A stretch of 31,033 nucleotides of DNA from a virus (IMGVR_UViG_3300048032_000246:1-31033), one strand, 5' to 3'; positions 1-9,067 are shown, numbered from the stretch's first letter. Numbers and translations are program-made. Notes: generated from the letters alone by a model not told the origin.

Positions 1-3000
1 TGGGGGATATTGTATTCAAGTTTAACTCAACAGCCTTTTTAAATATAGCCCTAAGAACAGAGGAAACCCCTATATCAGATATAACCTGAGGCCCTGTGTT
101 TTTACTCCACCTGTATACCTCACCAAGATTCTTGTTTGCGAAGAAAACCTCGGTTCCAGAATCAAACACTGAAGAGGGGTCTATGTCGCAACCAGACCTT
201 CCTGGATAAACGACAGCTTCATTGAGTATATCCCTAGAAGCAATAAGCTGTTGATTGCCAGATGCGTCAGACAATATGTTTTTACCTACGGGAACTAGAG
301 ACACGTTGTCTCGCTGTATAACGACAACAAAGTCTCCGTGGTCACCCATATACTGTATACCCCCAAAAGTCTCTGAGAGGTCCTTAAAATTAGCCAGAGA
401 AGAGTTGAAGGATGAGTACCTTAACTTAGTGGACTCTGGGTTGCTAGGGTCTGAATATGTGATAGTGTTTTCCCTGATCGTCTCCGAAGCGTCCTCAAAT
501 ATCACATTTGGTCTACCATAAGAGTGAGAGTTAGATCTAAACAGGTCTGTTGCGGACTCTGTTTCTAGGTAAACGCTCTTAAAGTTTGACTCAGGAGAAG
601 GATCTGCTCCGTCATCATCGGGAATAATATCAATAAATATTCCGTTTGAATCCTGATCTCTTACGTTAGTTGCAACCCTTCTAAACCAGACGTCACCCTT
701 AGTTAGAATAATCGGGTCGCTAGCACTAGCCCCCACTGAGTGAGTTAGCTCACCAGAAGCTTGCTTTACAATCTTGTAGTGGTCGCTTACTTCGTAATAG
801 ACCTGCTCGTCAATCTCAGCAGATTTTCTTGGAGTTCTAATTTCAATAACGCAGTTTTTGCCCCAGTTGTGGGTGTTAGAATCAACCGAGGCATAAGAGA
901 ATCCTGAGGCGTTTTCGTTGTCTTTTAGCACAAGAAACTGTCCTTGCTGACTCTCTTGAGGTTCGTTAGCCAAAGGGTTGTTAGAGTCGCTGCCACCTAA
1001 GTCAACTAAGTCAGCCACATCAAATTCGTAGTTAGTGTACTCTCTTGCTCCTCCCTCAAAAAAAGATATAACCTTTAGCTTGTCACCCTCTTGATGCTTG
1101 TAGAGGTTTAATCCCCCTTCAGGTGTTCTGGCTCCAAAAGAGCTAACATACGACACAGGGTGTCCCTGAAGGTAGTTTAAAGAAACGTATATGTTTTTGT
1201 TTAACTCTGTGTCATCGTTATTAGCTGAATCACCACCCACAAAAGCACCACCAGCAGTGTACTGTATAAAATCTTGAACCGTGCTGTTTTTAGCATAAGC
1301 AATTTTATAGCTATGAGCCCATTCTGGAGGAGTACCATTTAAAGTTAAATGAACCTCAACAGCACCCTTGCCTGACCCCCTCTCTTCGTTGGTGTACCCC
1401 TCTACAAATTTTGATGTTAAGTGATCTACAAATCCGTGCCTTCCTCTTTCGTCGTAGTATATAATACCGAAGTCGTGATTTGCCTCTGTTTTAAAAGACT
1501 CGACACCATTCAGCTGGTTTGAATATATATTCACAGGTGACTCCCCCTCTATGACTGATTGACCGCTGTTGAAGTTTACGCTTTCTGAAGATAATTCAGC
1601 ACCCTCACCCCCACCCTCTATGGGCTCAGGCAGTAAGTACTTTACATCAGCAGTCCCAGCGCCTGTTTTTGACATAAACGGAAGTATAGTTGGCCTGGGG
1701 TTACTGCTTCCGAATGCGTCTAGTGCGGAGTTCGGTGACAATGGAATTATAAACCCATTATAAAAAACAGTATAACTGTGTTCATAGCTCGGAACACCTT
1801 GCCCATTGAAGGTCACGTATGGGTTTACCGTTACAGATCCTTGAGCGTCCATATTGGCTACATCGTACCTGTTCTGGTTGCCTGCTCCGCCTCTGGCTTT
1901 ACCGCCACCTGGACCTCCCTCTCCGTCCATTAAAGAATAAAAGTTAATTATATTATCAGGCAGGGTAGAGGGGACCCCACCAGTTCCAGTGGTGGATGGG
2001 TTAACAAAGCTTTTCATTAAAAGACCGAAATCCTCATTTACCTCTAAATAACCAACTTGATACCCGTAACCTTTAAGTACTCGATCTTCACTAGGTAGCC
2101 CCAAGGGGTTGCCATAAAAACTGATACCTTGTATGCCGTTCGCATCTAGCCACGCACCTATTCCGTTTTCAATAACATTAAAACCGTTATTATCACCAGT
2201 TAAATCGTCTTTAGATATAAGGATCCAAGATAAGGCTGCACTTTGCTCTGCGTCGTTTGCCGTGTCATGAAGGCAGGTAATAGTCTCAACTCCTGATTCA
2301 CCCGTAAGGCATAGCTCAAAGTGCGAATTAACACCAGGGTCTCGATCAAAATAATTATCATCTGAAATTGGTTTTAACCTAAACTTAAAATCTCCCTTTT
2401 TTATTATAAAATAACCGACAGGAACACCAGTAAACCTAGTTCCTTTATTGCCCCATACAGCACATATAAGCTTATTGTAAGACTCTAGGGTTTGCCCCCC
2501 AAGGGTGTTTCCTATTTCCGCCTGGGGAATAAGATCACCACTATTTAGAGGTAAGTTAAAACTATGTGAAGCCTCGGCAGAAGACTCCAGCACTTGCATG
2601 TTTAAAGGGTTGTTTTCCGAGTCTGTTAATTCTGATCCAATTATTAGATTGGTGTTTGTTATAGCTTCACGCACGGCTAGATTTAATGCCGATCTAGCGT
2701 TGTCAACATCACCTGTTGTTTTAATCTTAGCGAAAAAAGTTAAAGGACCTCCCTTTATTATTACTGGGTTAGCAGCTGAGGATCCGCACCGCGCAGCCTG
2801 AATACCAGACATCTCAGAAGAGCCTTCTATGGTGGGTCTATCTATTAATTTCCAATTTGAAGCTAAAGAATATTCCATTGCAGCACCACTAGCACTGGTA
2901 ATATCATTTTCATAATAATTTCCCCATATTCTAAAGCCTGTAGCACCGACAGTTTGAACGCCAGAGCTAGCATCTCCAGTAGGTCTAGCAAAAGCTTGTT

Positions 3001-4417
3001 GAAAATTTACTCCGCTAAATGTCGTTTCAGAGGGGTTATTAGATGGCTCTTGAGGACCCCTTTGAACGGTTTGGCTTATTCCGCTTCCTCCATCTTTATA
3101 GTAATGAAAGTTTTTATCTGGCCGAAGTGTAATGCTTAAGTTGACCTGTGTTTCTGCGGGTAAAAAATCAGGCATTTCTGAAAAATCTAGAAAGAAAGAA
3201 ATGCCATCTACTGGGCTTTCTACGGCTTCGCCAATAGAGTTAAAAACAGAAGGTACGTACCCCACATTAAAACCAATAAAATCCTCTGGCTTTTCTTTAT
3301 AAATCACCTCAGCTGTTGCCGTAGTGCCTGATTTATTAAACCCATCTAGGTAGTTCCCGTACATAAGCCTGTTAGATGAGACAGACTGGGATTTAGCGGT
3401 CCTAGGGACTGAATCGAACTGCTTATTTACTTCATCCGTGCTAACACCTTTTAGTACCTTATCGTTATAGAAGTCGTACTGTAGTGTGTCAGCAGAAAAC
3501 TCGTCGATAATAAAAAAAGAACCGCTATTCCCTTGCCTTCCCAAAAGCCTTACACGAGATATCTCTGGTCCTTGCTCAGGAAGGGTTAAGACACACCTGT
3601 TGTACGCACTGTGATCAACATATGTTTTAGCACCTTGGTCTATTACGCTTGGGGGGAAAGCAATATCAGAGTAAGAAGATATAGCACTTTCAATACCATC
3701 TACGTATATGTTTTGATAGGCAAACTGAAACCCATCGGTTCTTTCGAAATTACTTACAGACCTCGTTTCGTCATTATCAAACTGAAACGTTATAGGTTTT
3801 AACTGCGTTTTAGGGCAAGCCGTAATGAAGTCAGCCTCGGCAAACTCATCGTTACCGTGTATAGAGCTGCCAACCTCAAAAGCCCTATATGCGTTTATCT
3901 TTCTAGGTTCGTTTACCCCATCAGTAAAGTAAATGATAGCATCTTTCTCAAAGTCCTCGCCAAGCTCTTCGAACGTTCTAACAGCAGCGCTATAAACAAT
4001 ATCCGCTTTTACAAACCCGTTTTGAGGGAAGTTAAACTGAGAGCTTGTGTATATTTTCCTTAAGGTTGGTCCATCAGACCCAGGCAACAAGCCTTCGCTG
4101 TCATAAGCAAAAACACCTTGCTTGCTGGCGTTTGAGTGATAAACAAAGATGTATGTTATGCGAGTCTTCTTGTCTTCAACACCACCTATAACCCTCGTAC
4201 CAGCGGGAAGCGATCCCTCTACCTTTTCATTACCCTTAATGTTCTTAAGTATTCCGTTACCTGCATCCGACTTAGTTAGCTTACCCTCTACAATGGTTAG
4301 GCTGTCGTTGTCTGGCCCTGAGTACAGATTCAAAGCATCAAGCATAGAGACCTTGCTGATAGTTTTGTTATCGGCGTCGGAGTCTAGTTGTCTTGGGGTT
4401 AATTTATCTATCGGCAT
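1..4417 (-). CDS. Giant virion structural protein, probable tail nozzle/stabilisation protein (partial)
   Basis: An open frame starts with ATG at 4417 and continues without a stop to the left edge, so at least 1472 codons are visible and the C-terminus is missing. The start overlaps the upstream stop as TGATG, which indicates translational coupling. The N-terminus (MPIDKLTPRQLDSDAD) is followed by a beta-rich segment with TRVIGGVEDKKTRITYIFVY near residues 75-95, the style of P22 gp10/T7 gp12 nozzle proteins. A Gly-rich stretch (DGEGGPGGGKARGGAGN) lies near residue 830-850. No membrane segment or enzyme motif is seen. It follows two connector-like genes, the position in which podoviruses and crAss-like phages place the nozzle/stabilisation protein. 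A structural role is well supported by context; the exact nozzle assignment is inference. A distal fibre or adhesion protein is the main alternative. Confidence 0.65.
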   Translation of the reverse strand, partial: MPIDKLTPRQLDSDADNKTISKVSMLDALNLYSGPDNDSLTIVEGKLTKSDAGNGILKNIKGNEKVEGSLPAGTRVIGGVEDKKTRITYIFVYHSNASKQGVFAYDSEGLLPGSDGPTLRKIYTSSQFNFPQNGFVKADIVYSAAVRTFEELGEDFEKDAIIYFTDGVNEPRKINAYRAFEVGSSIHGNDEFAEADFITACPKTQLKPITFQFDNDETRSVSNFERTDGFQFAYQNIYVDGIESAISSYSDIAFPPSVIDQGAKTYVDHSAYNRCVLTLPEQGPEISRVRLLGRQGNSGSFFIIDEFSADTLQYDFYNDKVLKGVSTDEVNKQFDSVPRTAKSQSVSSNRLMYGNYLDGFNKSGTTATAEVIYKEKPEDFIGFNVGYVPSVFNSIGEAVESPVDGISFFLDFSEMPDFLPAETQVNLSITLRPDKNFHYYKDGGSGISQTVQRGPQEPSNNPSETTFSGVNFQQAFARPTGDASSGVQTVGATGFRIWGNYYENDITSASGAAMEYSLASNWKLIDRPTIEGSSEMSGIQAARCGSSAANPVIIKGGPLTFFAKIKTTGDVDNARSALNLAVREAITNTNLIIGSELTDSENNPLNMQVLESSAEASHSFNLPLNSGDLIPQAEIGNTLGGQTLESYNKLICAVWGNKGTRFTGVPVGYFIIKKGDFKFRLKPISDDNYFDRDPGVNSHFELCLTGESGVETITCLHDTANDAEQSAALSWILISKDDLTGDNNGFNVIENGIGAWLDANGIQGISFYGNPLGLPSEDRVLKGYGYQVGYLEVNEDFGLLMKSFVNPSTTGTGGVPSTLPDNIINFYSLMDGEGGPGGGKARGGAGNQNRYDVANMDAQGSVTVNPYVTFNGQGVPSYEHSYTVFYNGFIIPLSPNSALDAFGSSNPRPTILPFMSKTGAGTADVKYLLPEPIEGGGEGAELSSESVNFNSGQSVIEGESPVNIYSNQLNGVESFKTEANHDFGIIYYDERGRHGFVDHLTSKFVEGYTNEERGSGKGAVEVHLTLNGTPPEWAHSYKIAYAKNSTVQDFIQYTAGGAFVGGDSANNDDTELNKNIYVSLNYLQGHPVSYVSSFGARTPEGGLNLYKHQEGDKLKVISFFEGGAREYTNYEFDVADLVDLGGSDSNNPLANEPQESQQGQFLVLKDNENASGFSYASVDSNTHNWGKNCVIEIRTPRKSAEIDEQVYYEVSDHYKIVKQASGELTHSVGASASDPIILTKGDVWFRRVATNVRDQDSNGIFIDIIPDDDGADPSPESNFKSVYLETESATDLFRSNSHSYGRPNVIFEDASETIRENTITYSDPSNPESTKLRYSSFNSSLANFKDLSETFGGIQYMGDHGDFVVVIQRDNVSLVPVGKNILSDASGNQQLIASRDILNEAVVYPGRSGCDIDPSSVFDSGTEVFFANKNLGEVYRWSKNTGPQVISDIGVSSVLRAIFKKAVELNLNTISP

Positions 4418-5283
4418 CAGTACTTAGGTGCTTGCATAAAGTTCTTACGAATCGTCTTCAACGCCTCTTCCTTAGTGAAGTTGCTCAATCGGGCGTTAGC
4501 CTTTCTTCTTTCGTTATAGTACTCTGCTCTAGCCCTAGACTTCTCGTTTGCTGGGACGGATGATTTGCGCTCTATAATCTTGTAGTACATATACGACCTC
4601 AACGCTTCTTCTGCGTACACATGAACTTCTGGGTCGGTTGACCTGGCTTCATCGGCAATATACTCTATCACCACTTGAGAGTATTCGCTATTAGTCTCTA
4701 TTTCAATCCTATCTTGATCTAGGTTGAGCCTATACTCTCCAGCTAAGTGACCACCACCTGCTCCGTACAGTCTTCCTGCACCACCTTGATAGATGTAATT
4801 CTCGAATACGTATTGACTAAAGTCGTTATCAGAACCCCCTGTAGCGCCTGTAGAGCTCTTGCTTTCAACAGTATCGTTTATAAAATTGTTTGGAATATTT
4901 AAGGGGCCATCATTGCTTTCACCAGTAGTTGAGTCTTCGGTGTCAGAAACCTCAAGATTGATATTAGCGCCAGCTCCAGATCTCCGCCTCGAATAATTTA
5001 TGTTCTTGTTATTTCCGAACACCCTCACGATACCATCCTCGTCAACAATACCTAACTTTAATAAATCAACAAAATCTTCTGGAAGTATAACCGTGTCATT
5101 AGGTTGTATATCTCTTTTTAAAGATTTTATCTTTTTACCAAGATCAAAACCAATCTCTCTAATACCCCTTAATGCGAAGTTTCTTATAGCGCTGTCTGAA
5201 GCGTTACTTGCGTAGTCGTCTCCATCAAGCGTGATGATGAAGTCCCTGATTATTTGACTTAGCTTTACTTTATTATGTGCCAT
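4417..5283 (-). CDS. Virion neck/connector-like structural protein
   Basis: This 288-aa protein has a mainly helical N-terminus (residues 1-60, with the segment AIRNFALRGIREIGFDLGKK), a low-complexity Ser/Gly/Asp middle (about 95-165) and a helical, charged C-terminus (about 205-288, with VHVYAEEALRSYMYYKIIE and many Arg/Glu). This resembles small head-tail adaptor or ring proteins of podoviruses, in which helices pack onto the portal ring. It overlaps the upstream gene by 1 nt (TAATG) and the downstream giant gene by 1 nt (TGATG), so the three are probably translated as a coupled set. I do not recognise a named family with certainty. The adaptor assignment rests on length, helicity and position. 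Confidence 0.6.
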   Translation of the reverse strand: MAHNKVKLSQIIRDFIITLDGDDYASNASDSAIRNFALRGIREIGFDLGKKIKSLKRDIQPNDTVILPEDFVDLLKLGIVDEDGIVRVFGNNKNINYSRRRSGAGANINLEVSDTEDSTTGESNDGPLNIPNNFINDTVESKSSTGATGGSDNDFSQYVFENYIYQGGAGRLYGAGGGHLAGEYRLNLDQDRIEIETNSEYSQVVIEYIADEARSTDPEVHVYAEEALRSYMYYKIIERKSSVPANEKSRARAEYYNERRKANARLSNFTKEEALKTIRKNFMQAPKY

Positions 5284-6050
5284 TATTCAGATGCTTCTTC
5301 TTGTGTTGCGAACTGAGTTACATTAGGGTCTCGCAACCTAACACCTATTAATTTAGCAATCTCCATAACTACCTCGTTGAGGTAATGAGGGGGAAGCATG
5401 AAATCTCTACAGGAGCTAGAGGGAAGCTCTAAATCATCTCCATTGTAGCTTACAACATCATAATCATAATAAGGAGACCCCTCGCTTATATTTCCGTCCT
5501 TGTCAAACGAAGTTGGCTTAGCGTAATATGTTAGCTCCACAAATTGAGGGCTTGGAAAAATCTCAATATCTATAGCGGAAACTAAGGCTATAGGAAAGTC
5601 ATTAGTCGGATAAGAAAGATTACTCCCTATAATTCTATCTATCTTTTCTGGGTCGTAAACTATCTCACAGTTGGTTAGTGCCCCACCATCAGATGAGGTT
5701 GAAACCTGAACTGGCGACAAAGGGAAACCACAATAAACGGATATCAACCTTGATAGATCAAGAGGCTTTGAAAGCAACCCACCAGAGTAAGAAAGCTCCA
5801 AATTTCCTTTTCTTCTGTGATAAAAAGAAAGGTCTTCTAGCTTCTGCTTTCTTACAGACTTGTCTCTGCCTGGATCGAAGTTCTGCCTGCTTATACGCTT
5901 AGCGTCCACAAGCTCTGAGAACATCTCATTATAGATATTCATCTGCGCTATAGGGGCAAAGGAATTGAACACGCCAGGTGTAATAAAGCCCTTCTGCTCT
6001 TTGTTGGCGATATCCTTTACGGCGTTATATACTTGTAATACGCTTACCAT
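5283..6050 (-). CDS. Virion neck/connector-like structural protein
   Basis: This 255-aa protein has an N-terminal helical region (VLQVYNAVKDIANKEQKGFI, residues 4-23), a central beta region with FPLSPVQVS and VELTYYAKPTSF, and a C-terminal helix CRDFMLPPHYLNEVVMEIAK that ends in an acidic tail. The pattern of a beta core followed by an 'LPxHYLNEVV' helix is one I associate with structural genes next to podovirus adaptor proteins, but I cannot name the family. The ATG at 6050 is preceded at exactly 4 nt by a TATATTTG box, so the mRNA may be leaderless. The 3' end overlaps the next gene by 1 nt (TAATG). It opens the connector/nozzle transcription unit. Confidence 0.6.
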   Translation of the reverse strand: MVSVLQVYNAVKDIANKEQKGFITPGVFNSFAPIAQMNIYNEMFSELVDAKRISRQNFDPGRDKSVRKQKLEDLSFYHRRKGNLELSYSGGLLSKPLDLSRLISVYCGFPLSPVQVSTSSDGGALTNCEIVYDPEKIDRIIGSNLSYPTNDFPIALVSAIDIEIFPSPQFVELTYYAKPTSFDKDGNISEGSPYYDYDVVSYNGDDLELPSSSCRDFMLPPHYLNEVVMEIAKLIGVRLRDPNVTQFATQEEASE

Positions 6051-6054
6051 AAAA

Positions 6055-6062
6055 CAAATATA
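6055..6062 (-). promoter_or_regulatory. Bacteroidetes-type -7 box TATATTTG, 4 nt from the ATG
   Basis: The minus strand reads TATATTTG, then TTTT, then the ATG of the 255-aa gene at 6050. This matches the Bacteroidetes TAnnTTTG promoter element. No clear -33 TTTG is visible at 19-21 nt upstream. The spacing predicts a start at or next to the ATG. Confidence 0.55.
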
Positions 6063-6080
6063 CGAAAAACAAATAGGCTG

Positions 6081-7409
6081 TTATTTGCCTCGGTATAAGG
6101 CGAATAGCTGATTGGCTAAGTTAGCAGCTTCGTTAGCCCCTATATCTCTGTTTATCACGCCAAACCTATTTAGAATAACCTTTCCAGATATGCTTTCACC
6201 TCCAGTCTCGCCTATAGCATTTAAAACAAGGTCTCCGTCAGTTCTTCCTGGTATTCCAGAATCCGTTACACTACCGCCTAATACTGGGTCCCCGCTAGGG
6301 TTAACAGCTGGTATTTTAGCTACTATATCTCCATCCCTGTTGTGAAGGTACATATTGAAGTCCTTGTCCCTCCTAATTATAAATACATTATTAGGCTGAT
6401 ACAAGGGTGATGTAGGGTCTGGATCTGGAATCTCAAAAGACTTTGTTCCATCAGCAGTTGATGTTGTATCAACAAAAGCTGGGTATCCATTTAACCCAGA
6501 GTGTCTAACGCAGAAAACATTTCTAGATAAGTGAAAGTCCTTATTCGTTGAAGTAACCCGCCCGCTGCTGGATGGTCGTGCGCCAAAACCAAAAGCCTCT
6601 CCAGCCACATCTCCATAAAGAGCGCCTATACCATAGTCGCTATCGGTAGATATACCATTAGTATTGAAGACAGCATAAATGGTGTAATCATTGGATATTG
6701 TAAAGTCGTTTGCTAGATTGTATGAGTTGGTACTTCCTATAGCGACACCCTTTTGGGCCATAGTAGACTCTCCACTAGCATTAGACGGATCGTTTATTCT
6801 TGTACTTCCAAGATCTTGAGTTAAATTATGGGCTGATCCAGCTGTTCCGCTATTAGGGAATGGATTAAGCGTCGCGTTGTGTGCAAGCCCAGACATACTT
6901 GTGTGGTTGTAGTCCAACTCTGGTAAGTTCTCTCCGAAGAATATCTCACCTATAGTGCCTTGAAACTTCTTGGCTTCATCGCCAACAGCAAGTTCCTTTG
7001 TGGTTGTTTTGATTGGAGAAGCAGGTATAATAGATCTCACGTCATCTATTGTGTCAACTACAGCCTTGTCAAACGTAGACTTACCCTCTACCACATCAAA
7101 CTTCATGATGTTCTTGGCTGTATCTCTAGACATAAAGTTGATCACATCCTCTATCAGCCCAGCCTCGTCCCCCTCTTTACAGGCTACGGTAATGTTTGCT
7201 TTAGGTATTGACTCACCCTCTTGAAGGGTAGACTCATCAAAGCCGTTGCAATCCTTGAACGTAAAGACTACTTTCTTTTTACCAGCTGTAATAAAAGTAA
7301 GGTTCTCTGAAGGGATGGCGATAGTGCTCAATCCCACACCTGTGTCTGAGAACGAAGCGCTAGTCTCTGACTCTGGCTCCCTACGGAAAAAGAAGAATTT
7401 TCTGTCCAT
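6081..7409 (-). CDS. Two-domain virion protein: KFFFF-type N-domain plus LamG-like C-domain
   Basis: This 442-aa protein appears to have two parts. Residues 1-110 (MDRKFFFFRR...) have the layout of the stand-alone 106-aa and 111-aa products encoded at 8723-9043 and 8376-8711: an opening [M][D/E]xKF[F/L]FF strand, a middle strand and a helix near GLIEDVINFM. Residues about 165-442 look like a concanavalin/LamG-type beta sandwich, with NDYTIYAVFNT, GFGARPSS and a final helix ANEAANLANQLFALYRGK that matches the C-terminal helix of LamG proteins elsewhere in this window. The gene has its own TATATTTG box ending 4 nt before the ATG, and a terminator hairpin separates it from the upstream gene. A virion surface or glycan-binding role is inferred. 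Confidence 0.6.
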   Translation of the reverse strand: MDRKFFFFRREPESETSASFSDTGVGLSTIAIPSENLTFITAGKKKVVFTFKDCNGFDESTLQEGESIPKANITVACKEGDEAGLIEDVINFMSRDTAKNIMKFDVVEGKSTFDKAVVDTIDDVRSIIPASPIKTTTKELAVGDEAKKFQGTIGEIFFGENLPELDYNHTSMSGLAHNATLNPFPNSGTAGSAHNLTQDLGSTRINDPSNASGESTMAQKGVAIGSTNSYNLANDFTISNDYTIYAVFNTNGISTDSDYGIGALYGDVAGEAFGFGARPSSSGRVTSTNKDFHLSRNVFCVRHSGLNGYPAFVDTTSTADGTKSFEIPDPDPTSPLYQPNNVFIIRRDKDFNMYLHNRDGDIVAKIPAVNPSGDPVLGGSVTDSGIPGRTDGDLVLNAIGETGGESISGKVILNRFGVINRDIGANEAANLANQLFALYRGK

Positions 7410-7413
7410 GAAA

Positions 7414-7421
7414 CAAATATA
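7414..7421 (-). promoter_or_regulatory. -7 box TATATTTG, 4 nt from the ATG
   Basis: The minus strand shows TATATTTG, then TTTC, then the ATG at 7409. The box lies immediately downstream of a terminator hairpin (7428-7450), so the gene at 6081-7409 looks like the start of a new transcript. Confidence 0.6.
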
Positions 7422-7427
7422 CGAAAC

Positions 7428-7450
7428 AAAAAAGCCACCCGAAGGTGGCC
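7428..7450 (-). terminator. Rho-independent terminator with UUCG loop
   Basis: On the minus strand GCCACC-TTCG-GGTGGC is followed by six T, just after the stop of the gene at 7457-8290. The stem is perfect (6 bp) and closed by a C(UUCG)G tetraloop. On the plus strand the same hairpin is followed by TTTCTTTT, so it may act in both directions. Confidence 0.85.
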
Positions 7451-7456
7451 TTTCTT

Positions 7457-8290
7457 TTATGCTAGGCGTTCAAGCCTCTCCTCAAGGGAGGACAGAACGG
7501 AAGATCCTTTCTCTGTTAGGCAGAACCTAACCATTACATCTAGTGGGTCTTGGCCTACAGGCACAGATACAATCAGCCCATTAGAGTCAAACCAGTAAAC
7601 ACCATCAGACTTTACGTTGATGATTTGATAGTCTTTAGCTTGAGTTACAACAGATCGGGCCTGAACCTGTGGTGAATCAAAGGACTCAATAAACTCCTGA
7701 GGCTTGTTCTTGGCGATCCTAAGAAGGTTAAATCGAATCTCTGATACTGGAGAGTTAATACTCACGTTAAAGTACATAGCGATAGGTAGCAGCTCCTGTA
7801 TGTCCGTATCTCTTACTAAAGCCACAGCATCGGTAGTTAAGAACTCTTTTTGTAGTTCTTTCTCCGCATCTTTCTTTTTGTTCACCTCACCAAAAACTGT
7901 TCCTCCGTTTGCCTTATTTAATGGGTGCCATTCTAGAAACTTTCGCAAGTTTGGTTTTTCCTTGGGGACAAAAAGCCTGCCTTCTCTAAAAGAAACAGAT
8001 TCCCTTTTGGCGTTTTCAGACTGCTCGTCTCGAAAGATAGACTGTTCGTTAGGGCAGTATCTAATCTCTCTAACAGTGTCGTTTTCTTTGTCGTATACGG
8101 TTACGCCTTTTTGAGGAAGCATAAATACGATTCCTCCACCTTTAATTATCTCATACTCTTTGTGCTGATTGACTTCCTCTCTCCTCCTAATAGCAGGCTT
8201 CTTTTTTTTGGCTGGGGCAGGAGGCGCTACTTGAGCGTCAGGTTGGACTTTTTTAGGCCGTCCAGGAGCCTTCTTAGTTGGGGTATTCAT
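7457..8290 (-). CDS. Structural-region protein with AT-hook-like basic N-terminus, function unknown
   Basis: This 277-aa protein opens with a Lys/Pro/Ala-rich tail (MNTPTKKAPGRPKKVQPD) that includes an AT-hook-like GRPKK core and a further KKKK run up to about residue 40, probably disordered and able to bind nucleic acid. A compact charged domain follows, with KEYEIIKGGGIVFMLPQKG (about 46-64), EGRLFVPKEKPNLRKFLEWH (about 103-122) and a helical C-terminus ending SSLEERLERLA. I do not recognise a characterised family. It stands alone between its own TATATTTG promoter and a UUCG terminator, directly downstream of the capsid genes. That suggests a separately dosed structural or DNA-binding virion protein, which is inference. 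Confidence 0.6.
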   Translation of the reverse strand: MNTPTKKAPGRPKKVQPDAQVAPPAPAKKKKPAIRRREEVNQHKEYEIIKGGGIVFMLPQKGVTVYDKENDTVREIRYCPNEQSIFRDEQSENAKRESVSFREGRLFVPKEKPNLRKFLEWHPLNKANGGTVFGEVNKKKDAEKELQKEFLTTDAVALVRDTDIQELLPIAMYFNVSINSPVSEIRFNLLRIAKNKPQEFIESFDSPQVQARSVVTQAKDYQIINVKSDGVYWFDSNGLIVSVPVGQDPLDVMVRFCLTEKGSSVLSSLEERLERLA

Positions 8291-8311
8291 ATTGAATTAA
8301 ATTAATTACTG

Positions 8312-8319
8312 CAAATATA
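8312..8319 (-). promoter_or_regulatory. -7 box TATATTTG upstream of the gene at 7457-8290
   Basis: The minus strand shows TATATTTG 21 nt upstream of the ATG at 8290, with an AT-rich leader. It lies just downstream of the terminator at 8322-8350. Confidence 0.6.
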
Positions 8320-8321
8320 GG

Positions 8322-8350
8322 GAAAATAAAAAGGCCCCCCGAAGGGAGCC
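8322..8350 (-). terminator. Rho-independent terminator with UUCG loop
   Basis: On the minus strand GGCTCCC-TTCG-GGGGGCC (7 bp with one G-U pair) is followed by TTTTTATTTT. It sits after the stop of the gene at 8376-8711 and closes the capsid transcription unit. Confidence 0.85.
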
Positions 8351-8375
8351 TTTCTTTTATGAGGTTTGTGATTTA

Positions 8376-8711
8376 CTACGAACCAACTGTGATTACTGGG
8401 TCTGTGCCAAAGTCTACATCGGGCGAAAAAGAAGTCTCATCACTTGCATCAGCAAGGTTGATAACCGATTGCTTTGCAAAGTTGATAGCCTCAACCAAGT
8501 CCTTGATGTAAGTCTTTGCTGTTCCTGAATCCACAGTGATGTCAATCAATGTGTCATCTGCCTGACCAAAATCAGATACGGCGAGACGAACGCTAGTTGC
8601 GTTGAGCTCTTGAATACCCTGTAAACTAGATACAGGGAAAAGCTTTGAAGAATCAAATTCACCAGCAGTGTTGTCTGGATTTACGAATAGGAATTTTTTA
8701 CTTGTGTCCAT
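8376..8711 (-). CDS. Small virion-associated protein, paralogue of the next gene
   Basis: This 111-aa acidic protein starts MDTSKKFLFVNPDNTAGEF and has a beta-alpha layout: an opening KFLFV strand, a middle strand LNATSVRLAV, IDITVDS, then a helix YIKDLVEAINFAKQ. The same order is seen in the 106-aa product at 8723-9043 and in the first 110 residues of the 442-aa product at 6081-7409. The three may descend from one domain. It is the last gene before a strong terminator, 11 nt after its paralogue. No enzyme motif is seen. A minor capsid or decoration role is plausible from position only. Confidence 0.6.
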   Translation of the reverse strand: MDTSKKFLFVNPDNTAGEFDSSKLFPVSSLQGIQELNATSVRLAVSDFGQADDTLIDITVDSGTAKTYIKDLVEAINFAKQSVINLADASDETSFSPDVDFGTDPVITVGS

Positions 8712-8722
8712 AGTTTCTAGTA

Positions 8723-9043
8723 TTATGCAAAGTCAGTGATTGAACCAACGCTAAGAATGTCTGAGTGAAGGAACTCAGAAGTAGTGTCATCGCAAACGGT
8801 AATAAAAGGATTTTTACCCAAACGAATTTCTTCTGCGATAGCCTCCATAACAAGCCTACCCTTGTTGTCAGTAATTGTAACGTCTACAGTAATTTCTCCA
8901 ACACCATCATTCCCGCCAAAGGGAGCAATAAAGTGCAAAATCAAAGAGGCGCCATCTGATTCCATCCCCATGTCCGTCAAACGACGAGCGGGCACGCAAA
9001 GCGAATCATTAGCACCAGTATTAAAAAATAAAAATTTTTCCAT
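8723..9043 (-). CDS. Small virion-associated protein, KFLFF family
   Basis: This 106-aa protein starts MEKFLFFNTGANDSLCVPARRL, followed by SLILHFIAPF, EITVDVTITD and a helix RLVMEAIAEEIRLGKN. It shares this layout with its downstream neighbour (8376-8711) and with the N-domain of the LamG fusion protein (6081-7409). It follows the major capsid gene after a 66-nt gap that holds a strong hairpin, so its expression may be lowered relative to the capsid protein. It is probably a small virion component. I cannot name a family. Confidence 0.6.
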   Translation of the reverse strand: MEKFLFFNTGANDSLCVPARRLTDMGMESDGASLILHFIAPFGGNDGVGEITVDVTITDNKGRLVMEAIAEEIRLGKNPFITVCDDTTSEFLHSDILSVGSITDFA

Positions 9044-9067
9044 AATAAAAAGTTATTTGTTGTAGCT

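Noticed and set aside
1-4063. Several short plus-strand frames at the left end
   Set aside because: They are all covered by one uninterrupted minus-strand frame of at least 1472 codons that is coupled to the upstream structural gene.
7704-8114. 136-codon plus-strand frame opposite the gene at 7457-8290
   Set aside because: The minus-strand frame has a promoter, a terminator and sensible protein composition; the plus-strand product is Ser/Leu/Phe-rich shadow sequence.
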